Source: DTSX01 sp964633465
Lineage (GTDB): Bacteria > Pseudomonadota > Gammaproteobacteria > Steroidobacterales > UBA11654
Length of the DNA stretch: 31,522 bases
Assembly (NCBI GenBank): GCA_964633465.1
Contig: CAZWGB010000013.1
Coordinates: 1-31,522, forward strand
Reading direction: 5' to 3'
Each line of letters opens with the position of its first letter. The stretch's first letter is position 1. The notes under the pieces are model-generated. The model was not told where the DNA came from, ran no database searches, and was given only the letters and a program-made list of their open reading frames with translations. Shown here piece after piece: positions 7,840 to 15,701 of the stretch. Made by a program: the position numbers and the translations under genes.

Positions 7840-9453
7840 ATGCAGCAATCAAGCGATATTAATGAGACAAAAACTATGTTCCGTTCAACCGGAATTGTGG
7901 GATTGATGACGCTGTTTTCTAGGGTCTTAGGTTTGGTTCGTGACATCTTTTTCGCCCGTCTTTTTGGAGCTTTTCCTATTATGGACGCCTTTTTTGTTGC
8001 ATTTAAGATCCCCAATTCATTTCGTCGATTTTTTGCCGAAGGCGCATTTTCAAGAGCTTTTATTCCAGTGCTTTCTGATTACAAAGAAAACCATGATAAA
8101 GCGGATGTACAAGAATTGATTAATCGTACCTCTGGTACACTTGGTGTAATTTTATTTGTTATTACTCTCATTGGGATCATTGCTGCACCGGTGATCATTC
8201 TAATCTTTGCCCCTGGTTTTTTTGATGACCAAACCAGTGGTAACGAAAATCGTTATGACCTGGCAGTTGCGATGCTACGATTTACTTTCCCTTACCTTTT
8301 GTTTATTTCACTGACAGCGTTTGCAGGGGCAATATTAAATACTAACAAACAGTTTTGGGCTACTGCTTTTGCTCCGGTTATTCTAAATATCGTCTTGATC
8401 ATTGCGGCTGGCTGGATTGCCCCATCAGCAAATAATCCTGGTTTAGTTTTGGCAATAGCCGTATTTATTGCAGGTTTTTTACAGCTGCTTTTTCTATTGC
8501 CATTTGTGCAACGTATTGGCCAATTGCCCAATCCTAAATGGGGTTGGCAAGACTCGGGCGTTAGAAAAATAATTAAACTGATGATTCCATCTATTGTTGG
8601 CAGTTCAGCTGCTCAAGTGAATTTACTTTTTAATACTTTGATTGCTTCCTTTTTAGCAGCAGGAAGTATCAGTTGGATTTATTATTCGGATCGTTTACTG
8701 GAATTTCCAGTTGGGGTTTTTGGAGTGGCGTTGTCAACGGTGGTTTTACCCAATCTTTCAAGTAAAAGCGCGGGTCAAAACCAAGCTCAATTTAGATCCA
8801 TCGTTCAATGGGGCATTCGCATTGCATTACTGGTTTCAGTTCCTGCAGCAACTGGATTATATATTCTCTCAGGTCCATTGATTGCCACCATATTTTTAGG
8901 TGGTAACTTTAATATTCATGATCTTTATATGACTCAATACAGTTTGATGGCATATGCATTTGGCTTGATTGGCTTATCCTCGGTATTAATTCTTGCTCCT
9001 GCCTATTACGCTAAACAAAATACCAAGACTCCGGTTAAATTTGGGCTGATTGCAATGGCTAGCAATGCCTCGTTATCAATTTTGTTTGTTACCACTTTGG
9101 TCTTTATCAATAATCCTTATCCTCACATGGGGTTGTCTCTGGCTTTTTCTTGTTCAACTTTGATTAATGCTGCCCTTTTGTTCAGAGGCTTGATTTGTGA
9201 AAAACAAATCAAGGTTGATAGGAAAGAAATTGGTTTTTTTGTACAGGTGTTGGTTGCTAGTGTAGTTATGGCAGCTTTCCTTATTATCTTTACTCCAGAG
9301 CTAAATACTTGGGTTGAACGTAGCTTGCTTGAAAGGATAATCCATTTAATGAAATTGATACCATCTGCGGTTTTGGTCTATTTTTTCGCACTCTTTTGTA
9401 TCGGGCTTAGAGCAAGAGACATTCGTGTTCAAACCAATTCTGAACCTTTATAA
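7840..9453 (+). CDS. murJ: lipid II flippase MurJ
   Basis: MurJ is an inner-membrane protein of the MOP superfamily that flips lipid II to the periplasm for peptidoglycan synthesis. The 537 residues hold about 14 hydrophobic segments. The family signature is clear at the start: TLFSRVLGLVRDIFFARLFG, then AFFVAFKIPNSFRRFFAEGAFSRAFIPV with the conserved charged residues of the central cavity. RLLEFPVGVFGVALSTVVLP is also typical. Two starts are possible, the ATG at 7840 and the ATG at 7876 (MFRSTG), and neither has a strong ribosome binding site. ileS starts 29 bases after the stop, without the ribF gene that often lies between them. Confidence 0.95.
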   Translation: MQQSSDINETKTMFRSTGIVGLMTLFSRVLGLVRDIFFARLFGAFPIMDAFFVAFKIPNSFRRFFAEGAFSRAFIPVLSDYKENHDKADVQELINRTSGTLGVILFVITLIGIIAAPVIILIFAPGFFDDQTSGNENRYDLAVAMLRFTFPYLLFISLTAFAGAILNTNKQFWATAFAPVILNIVLIIAAGWIAPSANNPGLVLAIAVFIAGFLQLLFLLPFVQRIGQLPNPKWGWQDSGVRKIIKLMIPSIVGSSAAQVNLLFNTLIASFLAAGSISWIYYSDRLLEFPVGVFGVALSTVVLPNLSSKSAGQNQAQFRSIVQWGIRIALLVSVPAATGLYILSGPLIATIFLGGNFNIHDLYMTQYSLMAYAFGLIGLSSVLILAPAYYAKQNTKTPVKFGLIAMASNASLSILFVTTLVFINNPYPHMGLSLAFSCSTLINAALLFRGLICEKQIKVDRKEIGFFVQVLVASVVMAAFLIIFTPELNTWVERSLLERIIHLMKLIPSAVLVYFFALFCIGLRARDIRVQTNSEPL

Positions 9454-9481
9454 TGATTTCACAATCAAGCCAGCCAGAGGA

Positions 9482-12286
9482 ATGACTAATTACAAGGAAA
9501 CATTAAACTTGCCGGATACTGGCTTTCCTATGAAAGCCAGTTTACCGAATCGAGAACCATTGTTGTTGAAGCAATGGTCTGAGAGTAATCTTTATTCAAA
9601 AATCAGACAACAGCAAGCAGGCAAGAAAAAATTTTTACTCCTTGATGGACCGCCTTATGCCAATGGTAAAATTCACATTGGTCACGCTGTAAATAAAGTT
9701 TTGAAGGATATTGTCATTAAATCCAAAACGCTTTCAGGCTTTGATGCACCATACTTACCTGGTTGGGACTGTCACGGATTGCCGATAGAGCATCAGGTTG
9801 AGAAAAAAAAGGGAAAAGTTGGATCAAAGCTTGATACTGATCAGTATAGAAATGCTTGTCGAGATTATGCTCTGCAGCAAGTTTCAGAACAAAGGGATGA
9901 TTTCATCCGTCTTGGGATATTGGGCCAATGGGAAGAACCATACCTTACCCTTGATCGGCATTATGAAGCTGAACAAATTCGGGCTTTTGCAACGATAGTC
10001 AAAAACGATCATTTGATCTATGGACACAAACCAGTTCATTGGTGTTTGGATTGTAAGTCTGCTCTTGCTGAAGCTGAAGTTGAATACGTAGATAAAGAAT
10101 CTTGTTCAGTAGATGTCCGATTTAAGGTTATTGATAATTATGAATTTTTGTCTAGAACTGGATTGAATTTAGACCAAACGGATTTGCCAATCTATCTTCC
10201 TATTTGGACCACAACCTTATGGACGCTACCTGCGAATCAAGCGGTTGTCTTGGGTGAGGATTTGAATTATCTTTTGGTTGCAACTGAAACTGATCAAGGT
10301 CCTCATTTTGTAATAGTTTCAGAAGGGTTGCAGGAATCAATTCGTGACCGTTGGCAGGTTGAAAAATGGGATGTGATCAGCTCAGTTAATCCTATTGATC
10401 TAGAAGGTTTGCAGCTTCAACATCCCTTTTATAAAAGGCAAGTACCCACACTAATAGGGGATTATGTCACTTTGGATGCAGGAACGGGAGCAGTACATAC
10501 AGCTCCTGCACATGGTCATGATGATTTTATAATTGGGCAAAAACACGCCCTTCCTTTGGATAACCCTGTCGATGACTTTGGTATTTTTACGCCCTCAACA
10601 GAGTACTTTTCTGGCCAGCATGTCTTTAAGATTGATGATGCTATCATCGAAAAACTAGAAGAAAATGACAATCTAATCAATCAGCAACCTTTTGTGCACA
10701 GTTATCCACATTGTTGGCGTCATAAAACACCTTTAATTTTTCGAGCAACTCCTCAATGGTTTATCAGTATGGATCAAATGAATTTCAGAACTGCATGTTT
10801 GGAAGCAATAGAAACTGTTGAATGGATGCCTGATTGGGGTAAAGAACGAATTCAAGGAATGATTGAGAGTCGACCTGATTGGTGTATATCTAGGCAACGA
10901 TTTTGGGGTGTCCCAATTCCCCTATTTATCCATAAAGAAACTGAATCATTGCACCCGAACACTGTTGATCTTCTCCATCAGGTTGCCAATAAAGTGGAAA
11001 CGCATGGAATTGATGGGTGGTTCACAACATCCACTGAGGATTTTTTAGGAGAAGAAGCGAGTGAATACAACAAAACAACCGACACGATGGATGTTTGGAT
11101 GGATTCCGGTTTGGCACATCATGCCGTCACCCAGAATCATACAGACATTCACTCACCAGCCGATCTCTACTTAGAGGGATCGGATCAACATAGAGGTTGG
11201 TTTCAAAGCTCTTTACTCACCTCTGTTGCAATGAACGCAAATGCTCCATACAAACAAGTACTGACACATGGATTTACCGTAGATGAAGATGGTAAAAAAA
11301 TGTCTAAATCCTTAGGTAATGTGATCGCACCTCAAGCTGTAATTAATAACTTAGGGGCGGACATTCTGAGGTTGTGGGCTGCATCAACCGATTACAGTAG
11401 TGAAATGAGTATTTCAGATCAAATTCTAAAAAGAAATTCTGATGCATACCGACGGATCAGGAACACCGCAAGATTTTTACTTGGAAACTTGAATGATTTT
11501 GATTCAACCAAAGATCTGATTCCAGTAAATGAGCTTTTGACTCTTGATCAATGGGTTATTAATCGATTGCATGAAGTTCAAGCTAAGATCCTTGAAGATT
11601 ATACTATCTATGCTTTTCATCGGGTGTCTCAATCGTTGCATAATTTCTGCGTGGTAGATATGGGTGGATTTTATCTAGACGTTATTAAAGATCGTCTCTA
11701 CACAACAAAAGCTGATAGCCATGCTAGAAAATCCGCGCAAACCGTTTTGTATCACGCTGCCGAATCAATGGTTCGCTGGATAGCCCCAGTTCTCTCTTTT
11801 ACTGCCGATGAAGTTTGGCAGTTTTTACCAGGGAATCGGACAGAGTCAGTGTTTTTATCAGAATGGTATCAGTTGCCAGCGAGGCCAAATATAGCTGTCA
11901 ATTGGTCAGCTATGGATGTTGTTCAGCAAACTGCAGCAAAAGCATTGGAAGTTGCTAGAGACAAAGGTGTGATTGGTTCTTCTCTAGATGCATCTTTAAC
12001 TTTCTATGTTGATGACGAGTTGGCCGAATTGCTCACTTCTTTTGGAAAGGAATTGCATTTTTTATTTATCACTTCCGATGCAACCATAGCATCAACTGAC
12101 AATATACCTAAGGGAGCAATTGAAGCTGATGGCGTTGCTGTTTCGGTGGTGAAGTCTCAGCATCAGAAATGCGTTAGGTGTTGGCACAAAGATGAGTCAG
12201 TTGGTCAGACATCTGAACACTCAGAACTTTGTACACGATGCATAGGCAATGTAACAGGTGAAGGTGAAGTTAGGCTTCACTTCTAA
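9482..12286 (+). CDS. ileS: isoleucyl-tRNA synthetase
   Basis: This class I synthetase charges tRNA-Ile and edits valine. The start is the ATG at 9482 (MTNYKETLNLPDTGFPMKA), which matches the known IleRS N-terminus; the GTG at 9425 would add 19 unrelated residues and overlap murJ. The resulting 934 residues match the usual length. Visible features are HIGH at 65-68, a CP1 editing region with TTTLWTLPANQAVV, the WMDSG and SDQHRGWFQSSLLTS motifs, KMSKS at 606-610 and a C-terminal zinc knuckle with Cys897, Cys900, Cys917 and Cys920. lspA follows after three bases, the conserved ileS-lspA pair. Confidence 0.97.
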   Translation: MTNYKETLNLPDTGFPMKASLPNREPLLLKQWSESNLYSKIRQQQAGKKKFLLLDGPPYANGKIHIGHAVNKVLKDIVIKSKTLSGFDAPYLPGWDCHGLPIEHQVEKKKGKVGSKLDTDQYRNACRDYALQQVSEQRDDFIRLGILGQWEEPYLTLDRHYEAEQIRAFATIVKNDHLIYGHKPVHWCLDCKSALAEAEVEYVDKESCSVDVRFKVIDNYEFLSRTGLNLDQTDLPIYLPIWTTTLWTLPANQAVVLGEDLNYLLVATETDQGPHFVIVSEGLQESIRDRWQVEKWDVISSVNPIDLEGLQLQHPFYKRQVPTLIGDYVTLDAGTGAVHTAPAHGHDDFIIGQKHALPLDNPVDDFGIFTPSTEYFSGQHVFKIDDAIIEKLEENDNLINQQPFVHSYPHCWRHKTPLIFRATPQWFISMDQMNFRTACLEAIETVEWMPDWGKERIQGMIESRPDWCISRQRFWGVPIPLFIHKETESLHPNTVDLLHQVANKVETHGIDGWFTTSTEDFLGEEASEYNKTTDTMDVWMDSGLAHHAVTQNHTDIHSPADLYLEGSDQHRGWFQSSLLTSVAMNANAPYKQVLTHGFTVDEDGKKMSKSLGNVIAPQAVINNLGADILRLWAASTDYSSEMSISDQILKRNSDAYRRIRNTARFLLGNLNDFDSTKDLIPVNELLTLDQWVINRLHEVQAKILEDYTIYAFHRVSQSLHNFCVVDMGGFYLDVIKDRLYTTKADSHARKSAQTVLYHAAESMVRWIAPVLSFTADEVWQFLPGNRTESVFLSEWYQLPARPNIAVNWSAMDVVQQTAAKALEVARDKGVIGSSLDASLTFYVDDELAELLTSFGKELHFLFITSDATIASTDNIPKGAIEADGVAVSVVKSQHQKCVRCWHKDESVGQTSEHSELCTRCIGNVTGEGEVRLHF

Positions 12287-12289
12287 GGG

Positions 12290-12799
12290 ATGTTGAACAC
12301 CAGAAGTCACTCTTACTGGATCTGGTTATCGATGGTATTTGCCATTATCTTTATTGATCAATATTCAAAGTTTTTGGTGGTGGAACAGTTAAATTTGTTT
12401 GATCGTTTGATCTTAACTTCATTTCTCGATCTTACTCGACTTCACAATACTGGAGCAGCTTTCAGTATGTTTGCTTTTGACTCCGGTTGGCAACGCTGGC
12501 CCTTGGTTTTAATTTCAGCAGGTGTTGGGGCAATTTTAATTGGCTGGCTTGTCCGCAATGCTTCCAAGTCTCCTGTATTGCAGAATACTGCTTTTGTAAT
12601 GATTGCCGGTGGAGCAATTGGGAATTTGATTGACCGACTGAATCAAGGTTATGTCGTGGATTTTATTTTATTCCACATTGGCCAATGGCATTTTCCAGCA
12701 TTCAATGTGGCAGACTCGTGCATTACCATTGGCATGATTCTGTACTTGATTGAGACCTACCGCTCATCAAAGCAAGCAGAAAAGACGTCAAGACATTGA
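12290..12799 (+). CDS. lspA: lipoprotein signal peptidase (signal peptidase II)
   Basis: LspA cleaves the signal peptide of diacylated prolipoproteins in the inner membrane. The 169 residues have four hydrophobic segments and the family motifs FIDQYSK, RLHNTGAAFSM, GNLIDRLNQGYVVDF and FNVADSCITIG. By comparison with Pseudomonas LspA the catalytic aspartates are Asp124 (VVDF) and Asp142 (NVAD). The ATG is three bases after the ileS stop, with AAGGG directly before it; translation is probably coupled. The fkpB and ispH genes that often follow lspA are absent here. Confidence 0.96.
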   Translation: MLNTRSHSYWIWLSMVFAIIFIDQYSKFLVVEQLNLFDRLILTSFLDLTRLHNTGAAFSMFAFDSGWQRWPLVLISAGVGAILIGWLVRNASKSPVLQNTAFVMIAGGAIGNLIDRLNQGYVVDFILFHIGQWHFPAFNVADSCITIGMILYLIETYRSSKQAEKTSRH

Positions 12800-12866
12800 T
12801 CCATATAGATATTTTAGTTTTGCAATCTTCACCATTAATATTAGAATAGCCAGAGAGATAGTTATC

Positions 12867-13292
12867 ATGGAAGATGTACTAAGACTAAAAGTAAAAGTTG
12901 AGCAGAGACTCAGAGATCATCGTTTGCGACCGACAAAGGCTAGAATCCGTATAGGAATGATGTTGTTTGAGAGTCCCAAGCATCTCTCTGCCGACCAGAT
13001 TTTTGATAAGTTAATCGAACATGGTCATTGCATTTCCAAAGCGACTGTTTACAACACCTTAAATGTGTTTGCAAAACATGGAGTGGTTAATGAAGTTGCT
13101 GTAGACCCAACCAGAATGTATTACGATTCCACGACTTTACCTCACCATCATTTTTACAACATAGACACCGGGCAGCTGACTGATATTCCAAGGGAGAATC
13201 TCAGTGTTGAAAATATTCCAAGATTGCCTGACAACACCGAAATAGAAGACCTTGAAATAGTCATCAAGATTAAAAATAAGCAACTGAGCTAA
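12867..13292 (+). CDS. Fur-family transcriptional regulator, Irr-like
   Basis: A 141-residue winged-helix regulator of the Fur superfamily. The ATG at 12867 follows AGAGAGA (12852-12858); an open frame extends further upstream into lspA but that part (for example YRYFSFAIFTINI) does not look like coding sequence. The DNA-binding helix lies around SKATVYNTLNVFAKHGVV (57-74). LPHHHFYNIDTGQL (92-104) carries a triple His (93-95) as in heme-responsive Irr proteins, and the CxxC zinc pairs of classical Fur and PerR are absent (only Cys55 is present). Irr senses heme and iron status in alphaproteobacteria; that it does so here is inference. It lies between lspA and the BI-1/Mrp unit and is clearly distinct from the canonical Fur at 18296. 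Confidence 0.85.
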   Translation: MEDVLRLKVKVEQRLRDHRLRPTKARIRIGMMLFESPKHLSADQIFDKLIEHGHCISKATVYNTLNVFAKHGVVNEVAVDPTRMYYDSTTLPHHHFYNIDTGQLTDIPRENLSVENIPRLPDNTEIEDLEIVIKIKNKQLS

Positions 13293-13313
13293 ACTTCCGT
13301 CTACCATAGCAAC

Positions 13314-13322
13314 TGGTATAAT
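13314..13322 (+). promoter_or_regulatory. extended -10 promoter for the BI-1 gene
   Basis: TGGTATAAT is a perfect -10 hexamer with the TGn extension. The -35 region at 16 bases spacing (TTCCGT) is poor, as usual for extended -10 promoters. The predicted transcript would start near 13329, giving a leader of about 30 bases before the GAGGAG ribosome binding site of the next gene. Confidence 0.55.
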
Positions 13323-13357
13323 ATCTCCCATGCATTATCATCATCGAGGAGATTAAA

Positions 13358-14134
13358 ATGGCACGTCATCGCGCGTTAGAAATGTTTGGACGATCTGGAA
13401 ATCCAGCATTTAAAAGTAGGGCTTTCACCGAGCGTTCGTCTGATTTCAGCACATCTGAACCTATGACTTTATCCGGTACGGTAAACAAAACCGGATTGTA
13501 TCTACTACTTTGTTTTATCACTGCAGCTTGGACTTGGAGCCAATTTTATGCCTCCGGTGATCCCAGTTCCGTTTATATTTATGTTGGAGTTGGTATTGTT
13601 GGCGGTTTGATTGCTGCTTTGGTTACAATTTTTAAACCTACTACAGCAGAAATTTCAGCACCTATTTATGCTTTGTTGGAAGGATTTGCAGTAGGAGGGG
13701 TATCGGCGGTGGTTGAAGCCAGTTATCCAGGGATAGTTATTCAAGCAGTTGGGCTAACTTTTGGTACATTGGCAGCTCTTTTAATCGCATACAAAACAGG
13801 ACTGATAAAACCCACAGAAAATTTCAGATTGATGCTTTTTGCTGCAACTGGGGGGATATTACTGCTCTATATTGTAAATATCATCATGCGTTTCTTTGGT
13901 ACTGAAATTGGATTTATTCACTCTAATGGATTAATGGGCATTGGTTTTAGCTTGGTAGTTGTGGCCATTGCGGCACTTAATTTAGTGCTTGATTTTGACT
14001 TTATTGAACAGGGTGCGGAACATGGTGCTCCAAAATACTTGGAAGCCTTCGGTGCCTTTTCTTTAATGGTAACTCTGATCTGGTTGTATTTTGAGATATT
14101 AAGGCTACTGACAAAACTTTATTCTCGCAATTGA
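13358..14134 (+). CDS. Bax inhibitor-1/YccA-like family membrane protein
   Basis: An inner-membrane protein of 258 residues with an N-terminal soluble stretch of about 45 residues and then seven hydrophobic segments. The bacterial BI-1-like signature includes NKTGLYLLLCFITAAWTW, the glycine-rich PIYALLEGFAVGGVSAVVE, and the C-terminal NLVLDFDFIEQGAEHGAPKYLE with its acidic residues, which in related YetJ-type proteins form a pH-dependent calcium leak channel. The start has a strong GAGGAG (13348-13353). Its stop overlaps the start of the next small gene (TGATG), pointing to coupled translation. Precise physiological role is not established for this subfamily. Confidence 0.88.
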   Translation: MARHRALEMFGRSGNPAFKSRAFTERSSDFSTSEPMTLSGTVNKTGLYLLLCFITAAWTWSQFYASGDPSSVYIYVGVGIVGGLIAALVTIFKPTTAEISAPIYALLEGFAVGGVSAVVEASYPGIVIQAVGLTFGTLAALLIAYKTGLIKPTENFRLMLFAATGGILLLYIVNIIMRFFGTEIGFIHSNGLMGIGFSLVVVAIAALNLVLDFDFIEQGAEHGAPKYLEAFGAFSLMVTLIWLYFEILRLLTKLYSRN

Positions 14135-14304
14135 TGGACGCTAACACACTTTTCTTTGGTTTACTGATAGTTGGATCTCTGAGTATCTTTCTTTACTTCG
14201 GAAAATTTAGAGCCTCAGCAAAACAACGAGAACGCAGGGATCGGATTGACTGGTCACAATCAATGTTCAAAAAAATATTTGGATCCAAGAAAAAAGACCA
14301 ATGA
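14134..14304 (+). CDS. 56-residue single-span membrane protein, unknown function
   Basis: A short gene found by reading the gap between the BI-1 gene and the Mrp gene. The ATG overlaps the TGA of the BI-1 gene by one base and the frame stays open for 56 codons to a TGA at 14302, 20 bases before mrp. The product begins MDANTLFFGLLIVGSLSIFL, a single transmembrane segment, followed by a very basic cytosolic tail (RASAKQRERRD and a Lys-rich end FGSKKKDQ). No family recognised. Overlapping start, full use of the gap and sensible topology support a real gene; it could be a partner of the BI-1 protein or a membrane tether for Mrp, but that is speculation. Confidence 0.65.
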   Translation: MDANTLFFGLLIVGSLSIFLYFGKFRASAKQRERRDRIDWSQSMFKKIFGSKKKDQ

Positions 14305-14324
14305 TCTCACTGACTTGAATCATC

Positions 14325-15140
14325 ATGGCTGAAGTTAAAAACGTTATTGCAGTGGCATCAGGAAAAGGTGGTGTTGGCAAATCAACTGTCAGTGTTAATT
14401 TGGCAATAAGTCTCCTTGCAAGAGGAGTCAAAGTGGGTTTGTTGGATGCGGATATATATGGACCAAGCATACCATTGATGCTTGGTGTTTTGGATCAGAA
14501 ACCAACAACACCTGATAATAAAACCTTCACACCAATCGAGTCCCATGGGTTAGAACTAATGTCCATTGGTTTTATTGTTTCCGAGGACCAAGCCACGATC
14601 TGGCGAGGACCAATGTTGTCCCAGGCGCTCAGCCAGCTTCTCCTGCAAACTAATTGGTCCAATTTGGATTACTTGATTATTGATCTCCCTCCAGGTACAG
14701 GTGATGCCCAATTAACTCTCTGTCAAAAAGCCGATCTGACCGGTGTTGTTTTGGTTGCCACCCCACAACAACTTGCTTTGTTGGATGTAAAGAAATCCTT
14801 GCAGGCTTTCAAGAAACTTTCAGTCCCTATTATTGGTTTGATTGAGAACATGAGTTATTTTATTTGTTCTGAATGTGGGCAGGAAAAGAAGATATTTGGA
14901 GAAGGTGCAACCGAGAAATTCATCAAAAACAACAAAATACCATTATTAGGGAAGATACCAATTGAGTCCGCCTTTGCCTCAAGTGGTGATTCAGGAAAAC
15001 CATTGGTTTTGGACCCAGATAAAGATTACATGAAAGTAATCTATAGCGATCTAGCTTCCTCATTTGTTAATCATCTTCACAAGATAGAGAAACCAGCTCC
15101 TAAAGTTGAAGATATTGCCGTTGAGGTAACTGGAAAATAA
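14325..15140 (+). CDS. mrp: Mrp/ApbC-type P-loop ATPase, Fe-S cluster carrier
   Basis: Mrp/NBP35-family proteins are dimeric ATPases that bind and hand over a [4Fe-4S] cluster to apoproteins in the cytoplasm. The 271 residues show the deviant Walker A GKGGVGKS (13-20), DADIYGPSIP (41-50), the switch region LIIDLPPGTGDAQLTLCQ, and the cluster-binding Cys181-x-x-Cys184 (ICSECGQ). The N-terminal MIP18/DUF59 domain found in the longer E. coli-type Mrp is absent, so this is the short form. It is the third gene of the apparent BI-1, small membrane protein, mrp unit. The 146 bases after it hold no gene I can support. Confidence 0.92.
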   Translation: MAEVKNVIAVASGKGGVGKSTVSVNLAISLLARGVKVGLLDADIYGPSIPLMLGVLDQKPTTPDNKTFTPIESHGLELMSIGFIVSEDQATIWRGPMLSQALSQLLLQTNWSNLDYLIIDLPPGTGDAQLTLCQKADLTGVVLVATPQQLALLDVKKSLQAFKKLSVPIIGLIENMSYFICSECGQEKKIFGEGATEKFIKNNKIPLLGKIPIESAFASSGDSGKPLVLDPDKDYMKVIYSDLASSFVNHLHKIEKPAPKVEDIAVEVTGK

Positions 15141-15286
15141 GTATAGATCAATACCAAGGTCACCGTCTTCCTCTATTGTTATCGTGTCTTAAATTCACTT
15201 TCATTTGGGCATAGATATGTTCTTACTTTGGCGCAAGTTCGAACTGCTTAATACATCCATGCTAGTCTGTCCAGCTAAAGCAAGGA

Positions 15287-15652
15287 CTATTCAGGATCAC
15301 GGTTGACCGTATCCAGTGAAAAAGCCGGGATACAGACGGCGATGTATTCGGCACCTTCAGACCCTGGTGTGCTGTAGCGAACCTTTTCACCACCGTATAC
15401 TATGACACCCTGTCCCTCCTCAACATTCATGCTGCTATCATCGAATTCGACCCGTAGTGAACCCTTTAACACTATCGTGTATTCGTCAAATTTAGGAGTT
15501 TGCGCTGGCTCAATCCAGCCACTAGGGCTGCACATATAGGCAACCGAGACGTCCGATGTTTCAGAGTTCACCCGTCCAATGTACTCCTGGATTATCTTTG
15601 TTTTGTTGCCAGCGGCTTCAATCGTTGTTGGTTTGTTGATGAGAGTAGGCAT
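15287..15652 (-). CDS. small cupin-fold protein lacking histidine
   Basis: A 121-residue single-domain cupin. The beta-barrel pattern is seen in FDEYTIVLKGSLRVEF (cupin motif 1 region) and VEEGQGVIVYGGEKVRYSTPG (motif 2 region). The usual metal ligands HxH, Glu and His are missing: the whole protein contains no histidine. It may therefore be a metal-free binding protein or use another mode, in the way some EutQ-like cupins do. It is the last gene of a minus-strand group, 49 bases after the MBL hydrolase. Its bases are visibly richer in G and C than its neighbours, possibly a sign of transfer. Confidence 0.75.
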   Translation of the reverse strand: MPTLINKPTTIEAAGNKTKIIQEYIGRVNSETSDVSVAYMCSPSGWIEPAQTPKFDEYTIVLKGSLRVEFDDSSMNVEEGQGVIVYGGEKVRYSTPGSEGAEYIAVCIPAFSLDTVNRDPE

Positions 15653-15701
15653 TTTGGTGATATTAATGATGGCAGAAAGGGAAAAAGAATAAAAGTGAGT
15701 G

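Noticed and set aside
9425..9481. GTG start for ileS giving 19 extra residues
   Set aside because: The extra residues overlap murJ and do not match IleRS, whereas MTNYKETLNLP at 9482 matches the known N-terminus.
12750..12866. Upstream extension of the Irr-like gene into lspA
   Set aside because: The extension is not similar to any Fur-family protein; the ATG at 12867 has a good ribosome binding site and the expected start.
13334..13340. ATTATCA as part of a Fur box before the BI-1 gene
   Set aside because: Only one half of the 7-1-7 consensus is matched; the other half fits at two of seven positions.
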